Part shown: piece after piece, positions 42,155-49,705 of the stretch | Layout: the number at the start of each line of letters is the position of its first letter | How positions within the stretch are numbered: the first letter of the stretch is position 1 | DNA from: Thermus caliditerrae | GTDB lineage: Bacteria > Deinococcota > Deinococci > Deinococcales > Thermaceae | Assembly: GCF_021462525.1 (NCBI RefSeq) | Contig: NZ_JAKEDT010000013.1 | Location: 1-60,828, forward strand | Reading direction: 5' to 3' | Length of the DNA stretch: 60,828 nt | Program-made: the position numbers and the translations under genes | Notes under the pieces: generated by a model | Told to the model about the DNA's origin: nothing | Seen by the model: only the letters and a program-made list of their open reading frames with translations | The model's database searches: none

Positions 42155-42262
42155 GGCCGGGGGGACGCAGTTGGGGTCCCAGCAGGCCAAAGCGGGCCCG
42201 GAAGGCCGGGCCAGGAGGAGGAGCCAGGCCAAGAGCCAAAGCCAAAAGACTTTGCCCCTCAT
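42080..42262 (-). CDS. Possible small secreted peptide
   Basis: A 60-codon frame starts with a good Sec signal (MRGKVFWLWLLAWLLLLARP, ending at GPALA) followed by CWDPNCVPPAS, a two-cysteine peptide that could form a disulfide loop. The last 25 residues lie opposite the end of the regulator gene and look like shadow coding. Only a weak GGGGG precedes the ATG. The gene would be divergent from the FecR-like gene, with the inverted repeat between them. A chance frame in GC-rich DNA cannot be excluded. Confidence 0.35.
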   Translation of the reverse strand: MRGKVFWLWLLAWLLLLARPSGPALACWDPNCVPPASHPVLPAEPRHLGPGDGEAGVFLG

Positions 42263-42301
42263 GCCCCCAGGGTGCCACGGGGAGGGTTACGCGGCGGGCC
42301 A

Positions 42302-42367
42302 GAGGTTACGCGAGGTTACGCGGGAGGCCAGCTATGGAACCCCTTCCACGTAACCTCGCGTAACCTC
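42302..42367. repeat. Perfect 19-bp inverted repeat with internal 10-bp direct repeats
   Basis: GAGGTTACGCGAGGTTACG at 42302-42320 is repeated as its exact reverse complement at 42349-42367, with a 28-base spacer. Each arm contains two copies of GAGGTTACG ten bases apart, one helical turn, and a further GGGTTACGCG copy lies at 42284-42293. This is the layout of a regulator-binding region and precedes the FecR-like and exporter genes by 43 bases. A transcribed hairpin is also possible. Confidence 0.75.
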
Positions 42368-42409
42368 CCCCCTGCTACCCTGGGGCTAACCCGTAAGGGG
42401 GTGAAGCAA

Positions 42410-43060
42410 ATGACGGTTTACACGGTTACTCGGGTCCTTCGGCAAGCTGGACAAGGAGGCGAACAACCCACGCTTTTCCGCGGTAGAAAGGACTTACCAA
42501 TCGTAGAGGGCATGACGCTGGAGGTTGGTGATATCCTTAAAACGCGGGACGGCCTCGTGGAGGTTAGGGATAACTACGGCCTGGTCCTTCGCTTGGGCCC
42601 ATCTTCGGAGCTTGAGTACGTTTACCATCCTCAAGGAGGCATCATCGCTCAGCCCGCTGAGCGGCCTACTTTGGTCTTCTTCGGGGAGATCTTCAAGTTC
42701 CGGCACTACGTGCGACCACTGGAAGTGGTGGCTTGCGGGAAATACCGCACCTCCTGCTGGTACTGCCCAGCGAATGTGTACGCCCGCAACCTGGACGCCC
42801 ATAGGGATGCTTTCTATGCGCTACTGGGGGAAGTCTTCATCTGGGAGTGGGATGAAAGAGGTCAATCCTTTGACCTCGTAAGTATCCCCGAGGGGTACAA
42901 AGCGGTGCTCCGCCACGACCCTACCCAGCCTATGCGAAACCGCTATGCGGTGGAAGACATGATGCCAATTTCGGAAAAGGAGTGGGAATACATAGCTTCT
43001 AACTACATCAACCCCACGCGTTGGATTTCTCGTCCGCAGGAGGTGGTTGGGGCTGGGTAA
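42410..43060 (+). CDS. FecR-like cysteine-containing protein upstream of an exporter
   Basis: I do not recognise this 216-residue protein as a known family. Residues about 34-75 (EGMTLEVGDILKTRDGLVEV, then LVLRLGPSSELEYV) resemble the FecR beta-domain. A cysteine cluster C-x6-C-x2-C follows near residue 110 (ACGKYRTSCWYCPAN), then a mixed region. No signal peptide or membrane helix is visible. Codon use is less GC-rich than in its neighbours. The ATG has AGGGGG eight bases upstream, and the end overlaps the ABC exporter by 14 bases, so the two are probably one unit. Confidence 0.75.
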   Translation: MTVYTVTRVLRQAGQGGEQPTLFRGRKDLPIVEGMTLEVGDILKTRDGLVEVRDNYGLVLRLGPSSELEYVYHPQGGIIAQPAERPTLVFFGEIFKFRHYVRPLEVVACGKYRTSCWYCPANVYARNLDAHRDAFYALLGEVFIWEWDERGQSFDLVSIPEGYKAVLRHDPTQPMRNRYAVEDMMPISEKEWEYIASNYINPTRWISRPQEVVGAG

Positions 43061-44825
43061 AAGATCCCTTTGGCGCCTGCTGCTCCCTGCGCTGCGGCAC
43101 ATCTTCCGCGCAAGCCCCAGGGAGAGCGCCCTTTTGCTTGGGCTCCTGGTCCTGGGAGGGCTCGTGCCAGTGGCGGTGCTGGGCCTCACCCGTGCCTTGG
43201 TGGACCAGCTGGCGACCACACTGGGGGGTAGTCCCTTTACCCCAACCCTGCTTTGGCCGCTGGTGGGGTTAGCGCTGGCTTTTGGCCTGGACTTCCTCCT
43301 CACCCCTTGGGTGGTCTACCTGCAAGGTTCGGTGAACGAAAAGCTCACCGCTCGGGTTCACCTGCTCCTCATGGAGAAGGTGGCCGGCACGCCGGACCTG
43401 ACCCCCTTTGAGGATCCCCGCTTTCACGATGAGCTTCAGGTGCTACGCGACCAGGCCCCTTACCAGCCCCTCAACCTGCTGGTTTTCCTGGGCAACGCTT
43501 TCCGGGAGGTCCTCGCCGCTCTCGGGGTTCTTCTCCTGCTATTTGGGCTGGCGCCTTTCTTCCCCTTACTCCTGCTCTTGGCCACCCTGCCCCAAGCCTG
43601 GCTCACCTTTCGGCTCCAGAAGGGGGTGTGGGAGGCCCTACTCTTCGGGGCCCCCGAGGCCCGGCGAATGCGCTATTTCGCCGAGGTGCTCTTGAGCCCC
43701 GAGACTGCCAAAGAGGTGCGGTTATTCGGTCTTTTGCCCTTCTTCCGCAGACGTTACCTCGAGGTTTTCCATAGCCTTTACCAAAGCCTGCGCCGTGCTC
43801 GAGGCCGCCAGGCCCTAGGGACCAGCCTGCTGGTGCTACTGAGCGCCCTTTTCACGGCTCTTGCCCTCTTCTTGGGGCTGCGCCAGACCCTCTTGGGAGG
43901 GAGCCTGGGCAGTCTGGTGCTCCTCTTGCAGTCGGTGGGAAGCCTCCAGCAAAACCTCTACGCCCTAGTCCAGGACGGGGGCATGCTGTACGAAAGCCTG
44001 TTGTACTTTGAAAAGCTGGAAAGCTTCCTAGCCAGGCCCGCTTCCATGGCGGAGACTGGCCCGGGCAGGAAGGTCCAGGGTTTTGAGGAGATCCGGTTTG
44101 AAGGGGTAGGGTTCTGCTACCCCAACGGAAAGCGGGCGCTTGCGGGAGTCTCCTTTGCCCTCCGACGGGGGGAGCGCCTGGCTTTGGTGGGGGAAAACGG
44201 GGCGGGCAAGACCACCCTGGTAAAGCTCCTCCTCCGCTTCTACGACCCCACGGAGGGCCGCATCCTGGTGGACGGGATTGACCTCCGGGAAATAGACCTG
44301 AAGGCCTGGCGCGCCCTCATCACCGCAGTCTTCCAGGACTTTGGCCGCTACGCCCTAACCCTCGAGGAAAACGTCGCCCTTTCCGACCCGGACGTGAAGC
44401 CCGACCCTAACCGTGTCGCAGAGGCCTTACGCTTAGGCGGGGCCTGGGAGCTCCTCCAGCGGCTTGGCCCCCAGGCCCTCCTGTCCAAGGCCTTTGGCGG
44501 CACAGAGCTTTCCCTGGGGGAGTGGCAACGAGTCGCCCTCTCGCGGGCCTTCTTCCGCAAGGCCAAGCTTTTGGTCTTGGACGAGCCTACGGCCTCGCTG
44601 GATCCCAAAGAGGAGGCCCACCTCTACAGGCGCTTCGCCGAGATGGCCGGGGGTAAGACGGTCATCCTCATCACCCACCGCCTGGGTTCGGTACGCATGG
44701 CGGACCGGATCCTCGTCCTCCAGGAAGGCCGGTTGGTGGAGGAAGGGACCCATGAGGAGTTGTTGCGGAGGAAGGGCGCCTACGCCGAGCTTTGGCGGCT
44801 CCAGGCCCAACTTTACGAAACCTGA
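43047..44825 (+). CDS. ABC exporter, membrane-ATPase fusion (NisT/lantibiotic-exporter-like)
   Basis: The 592-residue half-transporter has a six-helix membrane domain (1-340) and an ATPase domain with Walker A GENGAGKTT (near 380), Q-loop AVFQDFGRYALTLEENVALSD, signature LSLGEWQRVAL and Walker B LLVLDEPTAS. The FQDF-x-YxLTxxENI form is typical of NisT/SpaT-like peptide exporters. There is no N-terminal peptidase. The TTG start at 43047 follows AGGAGGTG closely and lies inside the end of the FecR-like gene. Cargo is unknown. Confidence 0.88.
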   Translation: MGLGKRSLWRLLLPALRHIFRASPRESALLLGLLVLGGLVPVAVLGLTRALVDQLATTLGGSPFTPTLLWPLVGLALAFGLDFLLTPWVVYLQGSVNEKLTARVHLLLMEKVAGTPDLTPFEDPRFHDELQVLRDQAPYQPLNLLVFLGNAFREVLAALGVLLLLFGLAPFFPLLLLLATLPQAWLTFRLQKGVWEALLFGAPEARRMRYFAEVLLSPETAKEVRLFGLLPFFRRRYLEVFHSLYQSLRRARGRQALGTSLLVLLSALFTALALFLGLRQTLLGGSLGSLVLLLQSVGSLQQNLYALVQDGGMLYESLLYFEKLESFLARPASMAETGPGRKVQGFEEIRFEGVGFCYPNGKRALAGVSFALRRGERLALVGENGAGKTTLVKLLLRFYDPTEGRILVDGIDLREIDLKAWRALITAVFQDFGRYALTLEENVALSDPDVKPDPNRVAEALRLGGAWELLQRLGPQALLSKAFGGTELSLGEWQRVALSRAFFRKAKLLVLDEPTASLDPKEEAHLYRRFAEMAGGKTVILITHRLGSVRMADRILVLQEGRLVEEGTHEELLRRKGAYAELWRLQAQLYET

Positions 44826-44903
44826 GGGGATCTTGACCGGGGTGAGGCTTCCCCTTCCCCCTGGGCGCGGTCCCCTTCCTGGGCAAGGCGTAAACTCAAA
44901 GGC

Positions 44904-46262
44904 ATGGACAAGCTGGAAGCCCTAAAGCGCCTCTTCCCGGGGAAGGTGGACCTCTCGGAAAGCGAGCGCCTGCGCCACGGGAAGGACGAGGGCTACCCCG
45001 AGGCGAGGCCCGTTCTGGCCGTGGTCTACCCCGAGGGGGTAGAGGACGTGCAGAAGGCCCTCCAGTGGGCCCGGGCGTGGGGCGTGGCCGTGATCCCCTT
45101 CGGGGCGGGGACCAGCCTGGAGGGCCACCTCCTGCCCTTGGGGGAGGCCATCAGCCTGGACTTCGCCCGCATGAACCGCCTCCTCGAGGTCCGGCCCGAG
45201 GACTTCCTTTGCGTGGTGGAGCCCGGCCTCACCCGCAAGGCCCTCAATGAGGCCCTCAAGGGCACGGGCCTCTTCTTCCCCGTGGACCCCGGGGCCGACG
45301 CCACCTTGGGGGGTATGGCCGCCACCAACGCCAGCGGCACCACCACGGTGCGCTACGGAGGGATGCGGCCAAACGTCCTCGCCCTCCAGGTGGTCCTGGC
45401 CAGCGGGGAGGTGCTGGAGCTCGGGCGAGGGGTGCGCAAGACCAGCGCCGGCTACGACCTCAAAGACCTCTTCATCGGCTCGGAGGGGACCTTGGGGGTC
45501 ATCACCCGCCTCACCCTGCGCCTCCACCCCTTGCCGGAGCACGTGCACACCCTCAGGGTCTTCTTCCCCGGGGTGGAGGAGGCGGCTTTGGCCAGCTACC
45601 AGGTGATGGCCAGCGGGCTTCCCGTGGCCCGGCTGGAGCTTTTGGACGAGCTTGCCCTGAGGGCCCTGAACCGCTACCTAGGGGCGGGCTTCCCCGAGCG
45701 CCCTGCCCTTTTCCTGGAGTTCCACTCCTCCACAAAGGAGGCCCTCGAGGCGGAAAGCGCCTTGGCCCTCACCCTCATGGAGGAGGCAGGGGCTTTGGCG
45801 GTGGAGGCCGCGAAGACCGAGGAGGAGCGCAAAAGGCAGTGGGAGGCCCGCCACCAGGCCTACTGGGCCCTGGTCCACCTCTATCCCGGCCACCGCTTCG
45901 TGATCACCGACGTGGCCGTGCCCCTTTCCCGCCTGCCGGAGATGGTCCGCTACGCCCAAGGGCTTCTTCGGGAAATGGGCCTCACCGGCAACATCCTGGG
46001 CCACGTGGGGGACGGGAACTTCCACACCCTGGTCCCCGTTTTGCCCGAGGACTACCCCAAGGCGGAGGCCTACGCCGAGGCCCTGGTGCGCCGCGCCCTA
46101 GAGCTTGGCGGCACCTGCACCGCCGAACACGGGGTGGGCCTCAGGAAGAAGAAGTACCTCCCCCTGGAGCACGGGCCTGCTTTGGATTGGATGCGAAAAC
46201 TAAAGGCCCTCCTGGACCCCGAGGGCCTCCTGAACCCGGGCAAGGTGCTTGACACACCTTAG
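44904..46262 (+). CDS. FAD-linked oxidase (GlcD/D-lactate dehydrogenase type)
   Basis: The 452-residue protein has the PCMH-type FAD-binding domain (IPFGAGTSLEGHLLP near 70, PGADATLGGMAATNASGTTTVRYGG near 130, GSEGTLGVITRL near 190) and a C-terminal substrate domain with HVGDGNFHTLVP and EHGVGLRKKKYL. Relatives oxidise glycolate or D-lactate and pass electrons to the respiratory chain. No GlcE or GlcF gene follows. TAAACT ends seven bases before the ATG. The tRNA promoter lies over its 3' end. Confidence 0.92.
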   Translation: MDKLEALKRLFPGKVDLSESERLRHGKDEGYPEARPVLAVVYPEGVEDVQKALQWARAWGVAVIPFGAGTSLEGHLLPLGEAISLDFARMNRLLEVRPEDFLCVVEPGLTRKALNEALKGTGLFFPVDPGADATLGGMAATNASGTTTVRYGGMRPNVLALQVVLASGEVLELGRGVRKTSAGYDLKDLFIGSEGTLGVITRLTLRLHPLPEHVHTLRVFFPGVEEAALASYQVMASGLPVARLELLDELALRALNRYLGAGFPERPALFLEFHSSTKEALEAESALALTLMEEAGALAVEAAKTEEERKRQWEARHQAYWALVHLYPGHRFVITDVAVPLSRLPEMVRYAQGLLREMGLTGNILGHVGDGNFHTLVPVLPEDYPKAEAYAEALVRRALELGGTCTAEHGVGLRKKKYLPLEHGPALDWMRKLKALLDPEGLLNPGKVLDTP

Positions 46263-46277
46263 GCCCTTCGCTATAGT
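46249..46277 (+). promoter_or_regulatory. Promoter of initiator tRNA
   Basis: TTGACA (46249-46254) and TATAGT (46272-46277) are spaced by 17 bases, about 12 bases before the tRNA. The -35 box lies inside the last codons of the oxidase gene. Confidence 0.8.
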
Positions 46278-46289
46278 TAAGGATGGCGA

Positions 46290-46366
<77 letters not shown>

Positions 46367-46373
46367 AAAGGAA

Positions 46374-46400
46374 GCCCGGACCCTAAAGGGTCCGGGCCTT
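46374..46400 (+). terminator. Terminator after tRNA-fMet
   Basis: A 10-bp GC stem (46374-46383 with 46388-46397) with loop TAAA is followed by CTTTG. Confidence 0.75.
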
Positions 46401-46417
46401 TGCCTTACCCTTGGGGC

Positions 46418-46657
46418 ATGGACTGGGAGGTGCACCAGAACCCCGAGCGCTTGGTCAAGACCTTCCGCTTCAAGAACTTCCTGGAGGCCCTGGCCTTCGC
46501 CCAAAAGGTGGGGGAGCTGGCCGAAAGGGAAAACCACCACCCCCGCCTCACCGTGGAGTGGGGGCGGGTCACGGTGGAGTGGTGGACCCACAGCCAGGGG
46601 GGCATCACCGAGAAGGACCGGGAGATGGCCCGCCTCACCGACCTGCTCCTGGGGTAG
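46418..46657 (+). CDS. Pterin-4a-carbinolamine dehydratase
   Basis: The 79-residue protein keeps the active-site pattern ENHHPRLTVEWGRVTVEWWTH, then GGITEKDREMA. It dehydrates 4a-hydroxytetrahydropterin; bacterial members are also linked to molybdopterin-related metabolism. It is slightly shorter than the usual 95-110 residues because the N-terminal strand is short. The ATG lies 20 bases after the tRNA terminator. Confidence 0.88.
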   Translation: MDWEVHQNPERLVKTFRFKNFLEALAFAQKVGELAERENHHPRLTVEWGRVTVEWWTHSQGGITEKDREMARLTDLLLG

Positions 46658-46669
46658 CCTGGGAGAGGT

Positions 46670-47047
46670 ATGGAGGCACGCACCTTAGAGCTCGTCTTCC
46701 CCGAGCACACCAACCCCCTGGGCGCCGCCTTCGGCGGCTTCGTGCTGGGCCTCATGGACAAGGTGGGCTCCTACGCCGCCGCCCGCAGGGCCAAGAAGCC
46801 CGTGGTCACCGTGGCCGTGGGGGGGGTGGAGTTCAAGGTGCCCATCCGCACCGGGGACCTCCTGGAGGTGGTGGCCAAGGTGGTGCGGGTGGGGCGCACC
46901 TCCTTGACCGTGGAGGTGGAGGTCTACAAGGAGCGCTTCGGCCAGGAAAACGGCCGGGTCCTGGCCACCAAGGGGGAGCTCACCTACGTGGCGGTGAACG
47001 AGCGGGGCCAGCCCGTGCCGGTGGACGAGCATGCGGGTGCTGATTGA
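46670..47047 (+). CDS. Acyl-CoA thioesterase (hotdog fold)
   Basis: The 125-residue single-hotdog protein resembles YciA/BACH thioesterases: VFPEHTNPLGAAFGGFVLGLMDK at 9-31 supplies the catalytic Asn and Asp region, and VTVAVGGVEFKVPIRTGDLLEV follows. It would hydrolyse acyl-CoA in the cytoplasm. It follows the dehydratase by 12 bases and overlaps the next gene by 17. Confidence 0.9.
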   Translation: MEARTLELVFPEHTNPLGAAFGGFVLGLMDKVGSYAAARRAKKPVVTVAVGGVEFKVPIRTGDLLEVVAKVVRVGRTSLTVEVEVYKERFGQENGRVLATKGELTYVAVNERGQPVPVDEHAGAD

Positions 47048-47342
47048 CGCTTCCTGCCCCTACTGCCGGGCCTTGGGCCGGGCCCTGAAGGGCTTGGACC
47101 TGCGGGGGACCCTCCAGGTAGAGCCCCTGCAGGAGGCCCAGGGTCTGGACCGGGAAGCCCTCCTTAAGGAGCTCCACGTCCTGGAAGGAAAGAGGGTCCA
47201 CCGGGGCTACCGGGCCCTCCTGGCCCTGGCCCGGAGGCTACCCCTCCTTTGGCCCCTCTACCCCCTCCTCCTCCTGGGCCTAGCCTTCGGCCTGGGGCCA
47301 AAGCTCTACCAGGCCCTGGCGGCGAGGAGGCCCCGTGCCTGA
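47031..47342 (+). CDS. DCC-family thiol-disulfide protein
   Basis: The 103-residue protein has the family signature D-x2-C-x2-C as IDASCPYC, with C9 and C12, and a hydrophobic stretch near the C-terminus (LLWPLYPLLLLGLAFGLG) that may associate with the membrane. It is related to thioredoxin-like DUF393 proteins of unknown target. It overlaps both neighbours, so the run from the thioesterase to mutM is probably one transcript. Confidence 0.82.
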   Translation: MRVLIDASCPYCRALGRALKGLDLRGTLQVEPLQEAQGLDREALLKELHVLEGKRVHRGYRALLALARRLPLLWPLYPLLLLGLAFGLGPKLYQALAARRPRA

Positions 47343-48129
47343 ACTGCCCGAGGTGGAGACCACAAGGCGGCGCCTCGAGGCCCTCCTCCTCGGGCGGCGC
47401 TTCCTGGAGATCCGCCACGGGGACCCAGGGCGCTACCGCCACACGGAAAAGGCCCTGGGCAGGAGGGTGGAAGGCCTCCTGCGCCGGGGCAAGTTCCTCC
47501 TCTTCCCCCTCTCCGGAGGCCTGGAGATGGTGGTCCACCTGGGCATGACCGGGGGGTTTCGCCTGGAGCCAACCCCCCACACCCGGGTGGCCTTCCGCCT
47601 GGACCAAGGAGCGGTCTTCTTCCACGACCCCCGGCGCTTTGGGCGCATCTGGGTGGTGGAGAGGGGGGACTACCGGGAAATCCCCCTCCTCTCCCGCCTG
47701 GGCCCCGAGCCCCTCTCCGAGGCCTTCCGCTTCCCGGAGTTCTGGGAGGGCCTAAGAAGAAGCGCCAAGCCCCTCAAGGGCCTCCTCCTGGACCAGCGCC
47801 TGGCCGCCGGGGTGGGAAACATCTACGCCGACGAGGCCCTCTTTAGGGCCCGCCTCTCCCCCTTCCGCCGGGGGAGGGAGGTGAACCCAGAGGAGGCCCA
47901 AAGGCTCTTTCAGGCCCTGAGGGAGGTCTTGGGCGAGGCCGTGGCCTTAGGGGGAAGCACGCTTTCCGACCGCACCTACCAGCAGCCCGACGGCCTCCCA
48001 GGGAGCTTCCAAGAGCGCCATGCGGTCTACGGGCGCCAGGGCCTCCCCTGCCCCCGGTGCGGCACCCCCGTGGCCCGGGCGGTGGTGGCGGGAAGGGGCA
48101 CCCACTTCTGCCCCCGGTGCCAGACCTGA
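47335..48129 (+). CDS. mutM: Formamidopyrimidine-DNA glycosylase
   Basis: The 264-residue repair enzyme removes 8-oxoguanine and cuts the abasic site. It begins PELPEVETTRRRLE, whose proline becomes the catalytic N-terminus and E2 the acid; K in LRRGKFLLF and the helix-two-turn-helix DQRLAAGVGNIYADEALF follow. The C-terminal zinc finger is CPRCG with CPRCQ. The GTG start overlaps the stop of the DCC gene. Confidence 0.96.
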   Translation: MPELPEVETTRRRLEALLLGRRFLEIRHGDPGRYRHTEKALGRRVEGLLRRGKFLLFPLSGGLEMVVHLGMTGGFRLEPTPHTRVAFRLDQGAVFFHDPRRFGRIWVVERGDYREIPLLSRLGPEPLSEAFRFPEFWEGLRRSAKPLKGLLLDQRLAAGVGNIYADEALFRARLSPFRRGREVNPEEAQRLFQALREVLGEAVALGGSTLSDRTYQQPDGLPGSFQERHAVYGRQGLPCPRCGTPVARAVVAGRGTHFCPRCQT

Positions 48130-48152
48130 GCCCTCCCCCCGCGGGGGGCGCA

Positions 48153-49634
48153 TTAGCCCCACCGGCCCCGGCCCCGGTCCAGGAGGTAGAAGAGGAGGCC
48201 AGAAAGAAGAGCCAGCAGGGCGGCCAGGGCCAAGGCCTCCTTAAAGGGGGCCTCCCCCGGCCTCCCCAGGCGCTCGTAGATGGCCAGGGTCAGGGTGGTC
48301 CACTCCGGGCGCCAGAGCACCAGGGTGGCCCCAAACTCCCCCAGAATGGCGGCCAGGGCCAGGGCAAGCCCGGATTGCAGGGCGGGAAAGACCAAGGGGA
48401 TCTCCACCCGCAAGAAGGCCCTAAGGGGGGTGGCCCCCAGGACCCGGGCGGCCTGAAGGAGGTTTGGGGAAAGGCTCCTTAGGGCCGGAAGCAGGGCCCG
48501 GGCCAAAAGCGGGTAGGCTAGGAGGGCGTAGGCGGCGAGGAGCAGGGGCAAGGAGCCCCGCCAGGCGGGGTAGGCCAGCAAGTAGCCCAGGCCCACCGCC
48601 ACCGGGCTCACCATGAGGGGGAAAAGGCCCAGAAGGTCCAGAAGGCGGCTCCCCCGGGCGGCCACCGCGTAGGCCACCCCCAGGGGCAGGGCCAGGAGGA
48701 GGGCCAGGAGGGTAAAGCGGAGGCTGTTCCCCAGGGCCAGGGAAAGGGGGGTGAAGTCCTCCGAGGCCCAGGCGGAGGCCAAGGCCCTGGGGTCGGCCTG
48801 GAGGAAGAGGGCCCCTAGGGGGGCGAAGAGAAGGAGGAAAAAGGCGGCAAGCCCCGCGGTCCAGGCCCAGGAGGCGGGCAAGAGCTCCCCCGGAGGCAGA
48901 GGGTAAGGGCGGAACCGCAGGTACAGGAGGACGGCCAGGCCCAGGGTGAGGATCTCCAGGAGCATGAGGGCGCTGGCCTCGGGGAAGGCCAGGCGGTAGG
49001 CCAGGAGGGTGTAGACCTCCACCTCGAGGGTGGCGTACCTGGGCCCTCCCAGGAGGAGGGGCACCCCGAAGGCAGAGAAAGCGTAAAGGAAGACCAGAAG
49101 CCCCGCCGAGGCCAAGGCCGGTAGGAGGAGGGGAAGCCCCACCCGGAGGAAGGCGCGAAAGGGGGTAGCCCCCAAGACCCGCGCGGCCCGCATGGGGCCC
49201 TCCAGGCGCATGGCCACGGGCAGGAGGATGCGAAGGGCAAGCCCCAGGTTATAGAAGACCGCGGCCAGGAAAAGGAGCGTCCGGGTGCCGTAAAGGTCCA
49301 CCCCCAAAACCCCCCTGGGTCCGAGAAGGGCCATGAACCCCAGGGCCACCACGGGGGTAGGGAGGACAAAGGGCAAGGTGGAAAGGGCCAAAAAGGCCTC
49401 CCGCAGGGGAAAGCGCCTGCGGAAGAGAAAGGCCAGGGGAAGGGCTAAGGAGAGGGTGAAGAAGGCAGAAAGGAGGCCGTACTCCAGGCTCCAGAGGTAG
49501 CGTTCCCAGTAATAGGGGTTTGCCAGGGCCTTGGCAAACCCCTCCCCCACCCCCAGGACCAAGATCCGGGAGAGGGGATAGAAGAGGGCCAGGCCTAAGA
49601 AGGAGAGAACGAGGAGCCCCGCAAGCCTGGCCAC
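48153..49634 (-). CDS. thiP: ABC transporter permease, thiamine type
   Basis: The 493-residue protein has two fused permease halves of about six helices each. Each half has an EAA-type loop (AARVLGATPFRAFLRVGLPLLLPALA, and nearly the same in AARVLGATPLRAFLRVEIPLVFPALQ). It is co-transcribed with the ThiB-like binding protein under a TPP riboswitch, which supports thiamine or its phosphates as substrate. The GTG start has AGGAGGG three bases upstream. No ThiQ ATPase gene follows. Confidence 0.9.
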   Translation of the reverse strand: MARLAGLLVLSFLGLALFYPLSRILVLGVGEGFAKALANPYYWERYLWSLEYGLLSAFFTLSLALPLAFLFRRRFPLREAFLALSTLPFVLPTPVVALGFMALLGPRGVLGVDLYGTRTLLFLAAVFYNLGLALRILLPVAMRLEGPMRAARVLGATPFRAFLRVGLPLLLPALASAGLLVFLYAFSAFGVPLLLGGPRYATLEVEVYTLLAYRLAFPEASALMLLEILTLGLAVLLYLRFRPYPLPPGELLPASWAWTAGLAAFFLLLFAPLGALFLQADPRALASAWASEDFTPLSLALGNSLRFTLLALLLALPLGVAYAVAARGSRLLDLLGLFPLMVSPVAVGLGYLLAYPAWRGSLPLLLAAYALLAYPLLARALLPALRSLSPNLLQAARVLGATPLRAFLRVEIPLVFPALQSGLALALAAILGEFGATLVLWRPEWTTLTLAIYERLGRPGEAPFKEALALAALLALLSGLLFYLLDRGRGRWG

Positions 49635-49705
49635 GCCCTCCTACACCCCTTCCCCACGCCCCTTCGCCGGGGCCCCCACCCTGGCTTGGTCAAGGTGGGG
49701 CGGTA

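Noticed and set aside
42280-42370. CRISPR-like array from repeated GGTTACGCG units
   Set aside because: Units are 9-10 bases, adjacent and partly inverted, with no spacers of regular length.
48135-48148. CCCCCCGCGGGGGG palindrome after mutM as a terminator
   Set aside because: The palindrome leaves no room for a loop and has no T run; a role is possible but not supported.
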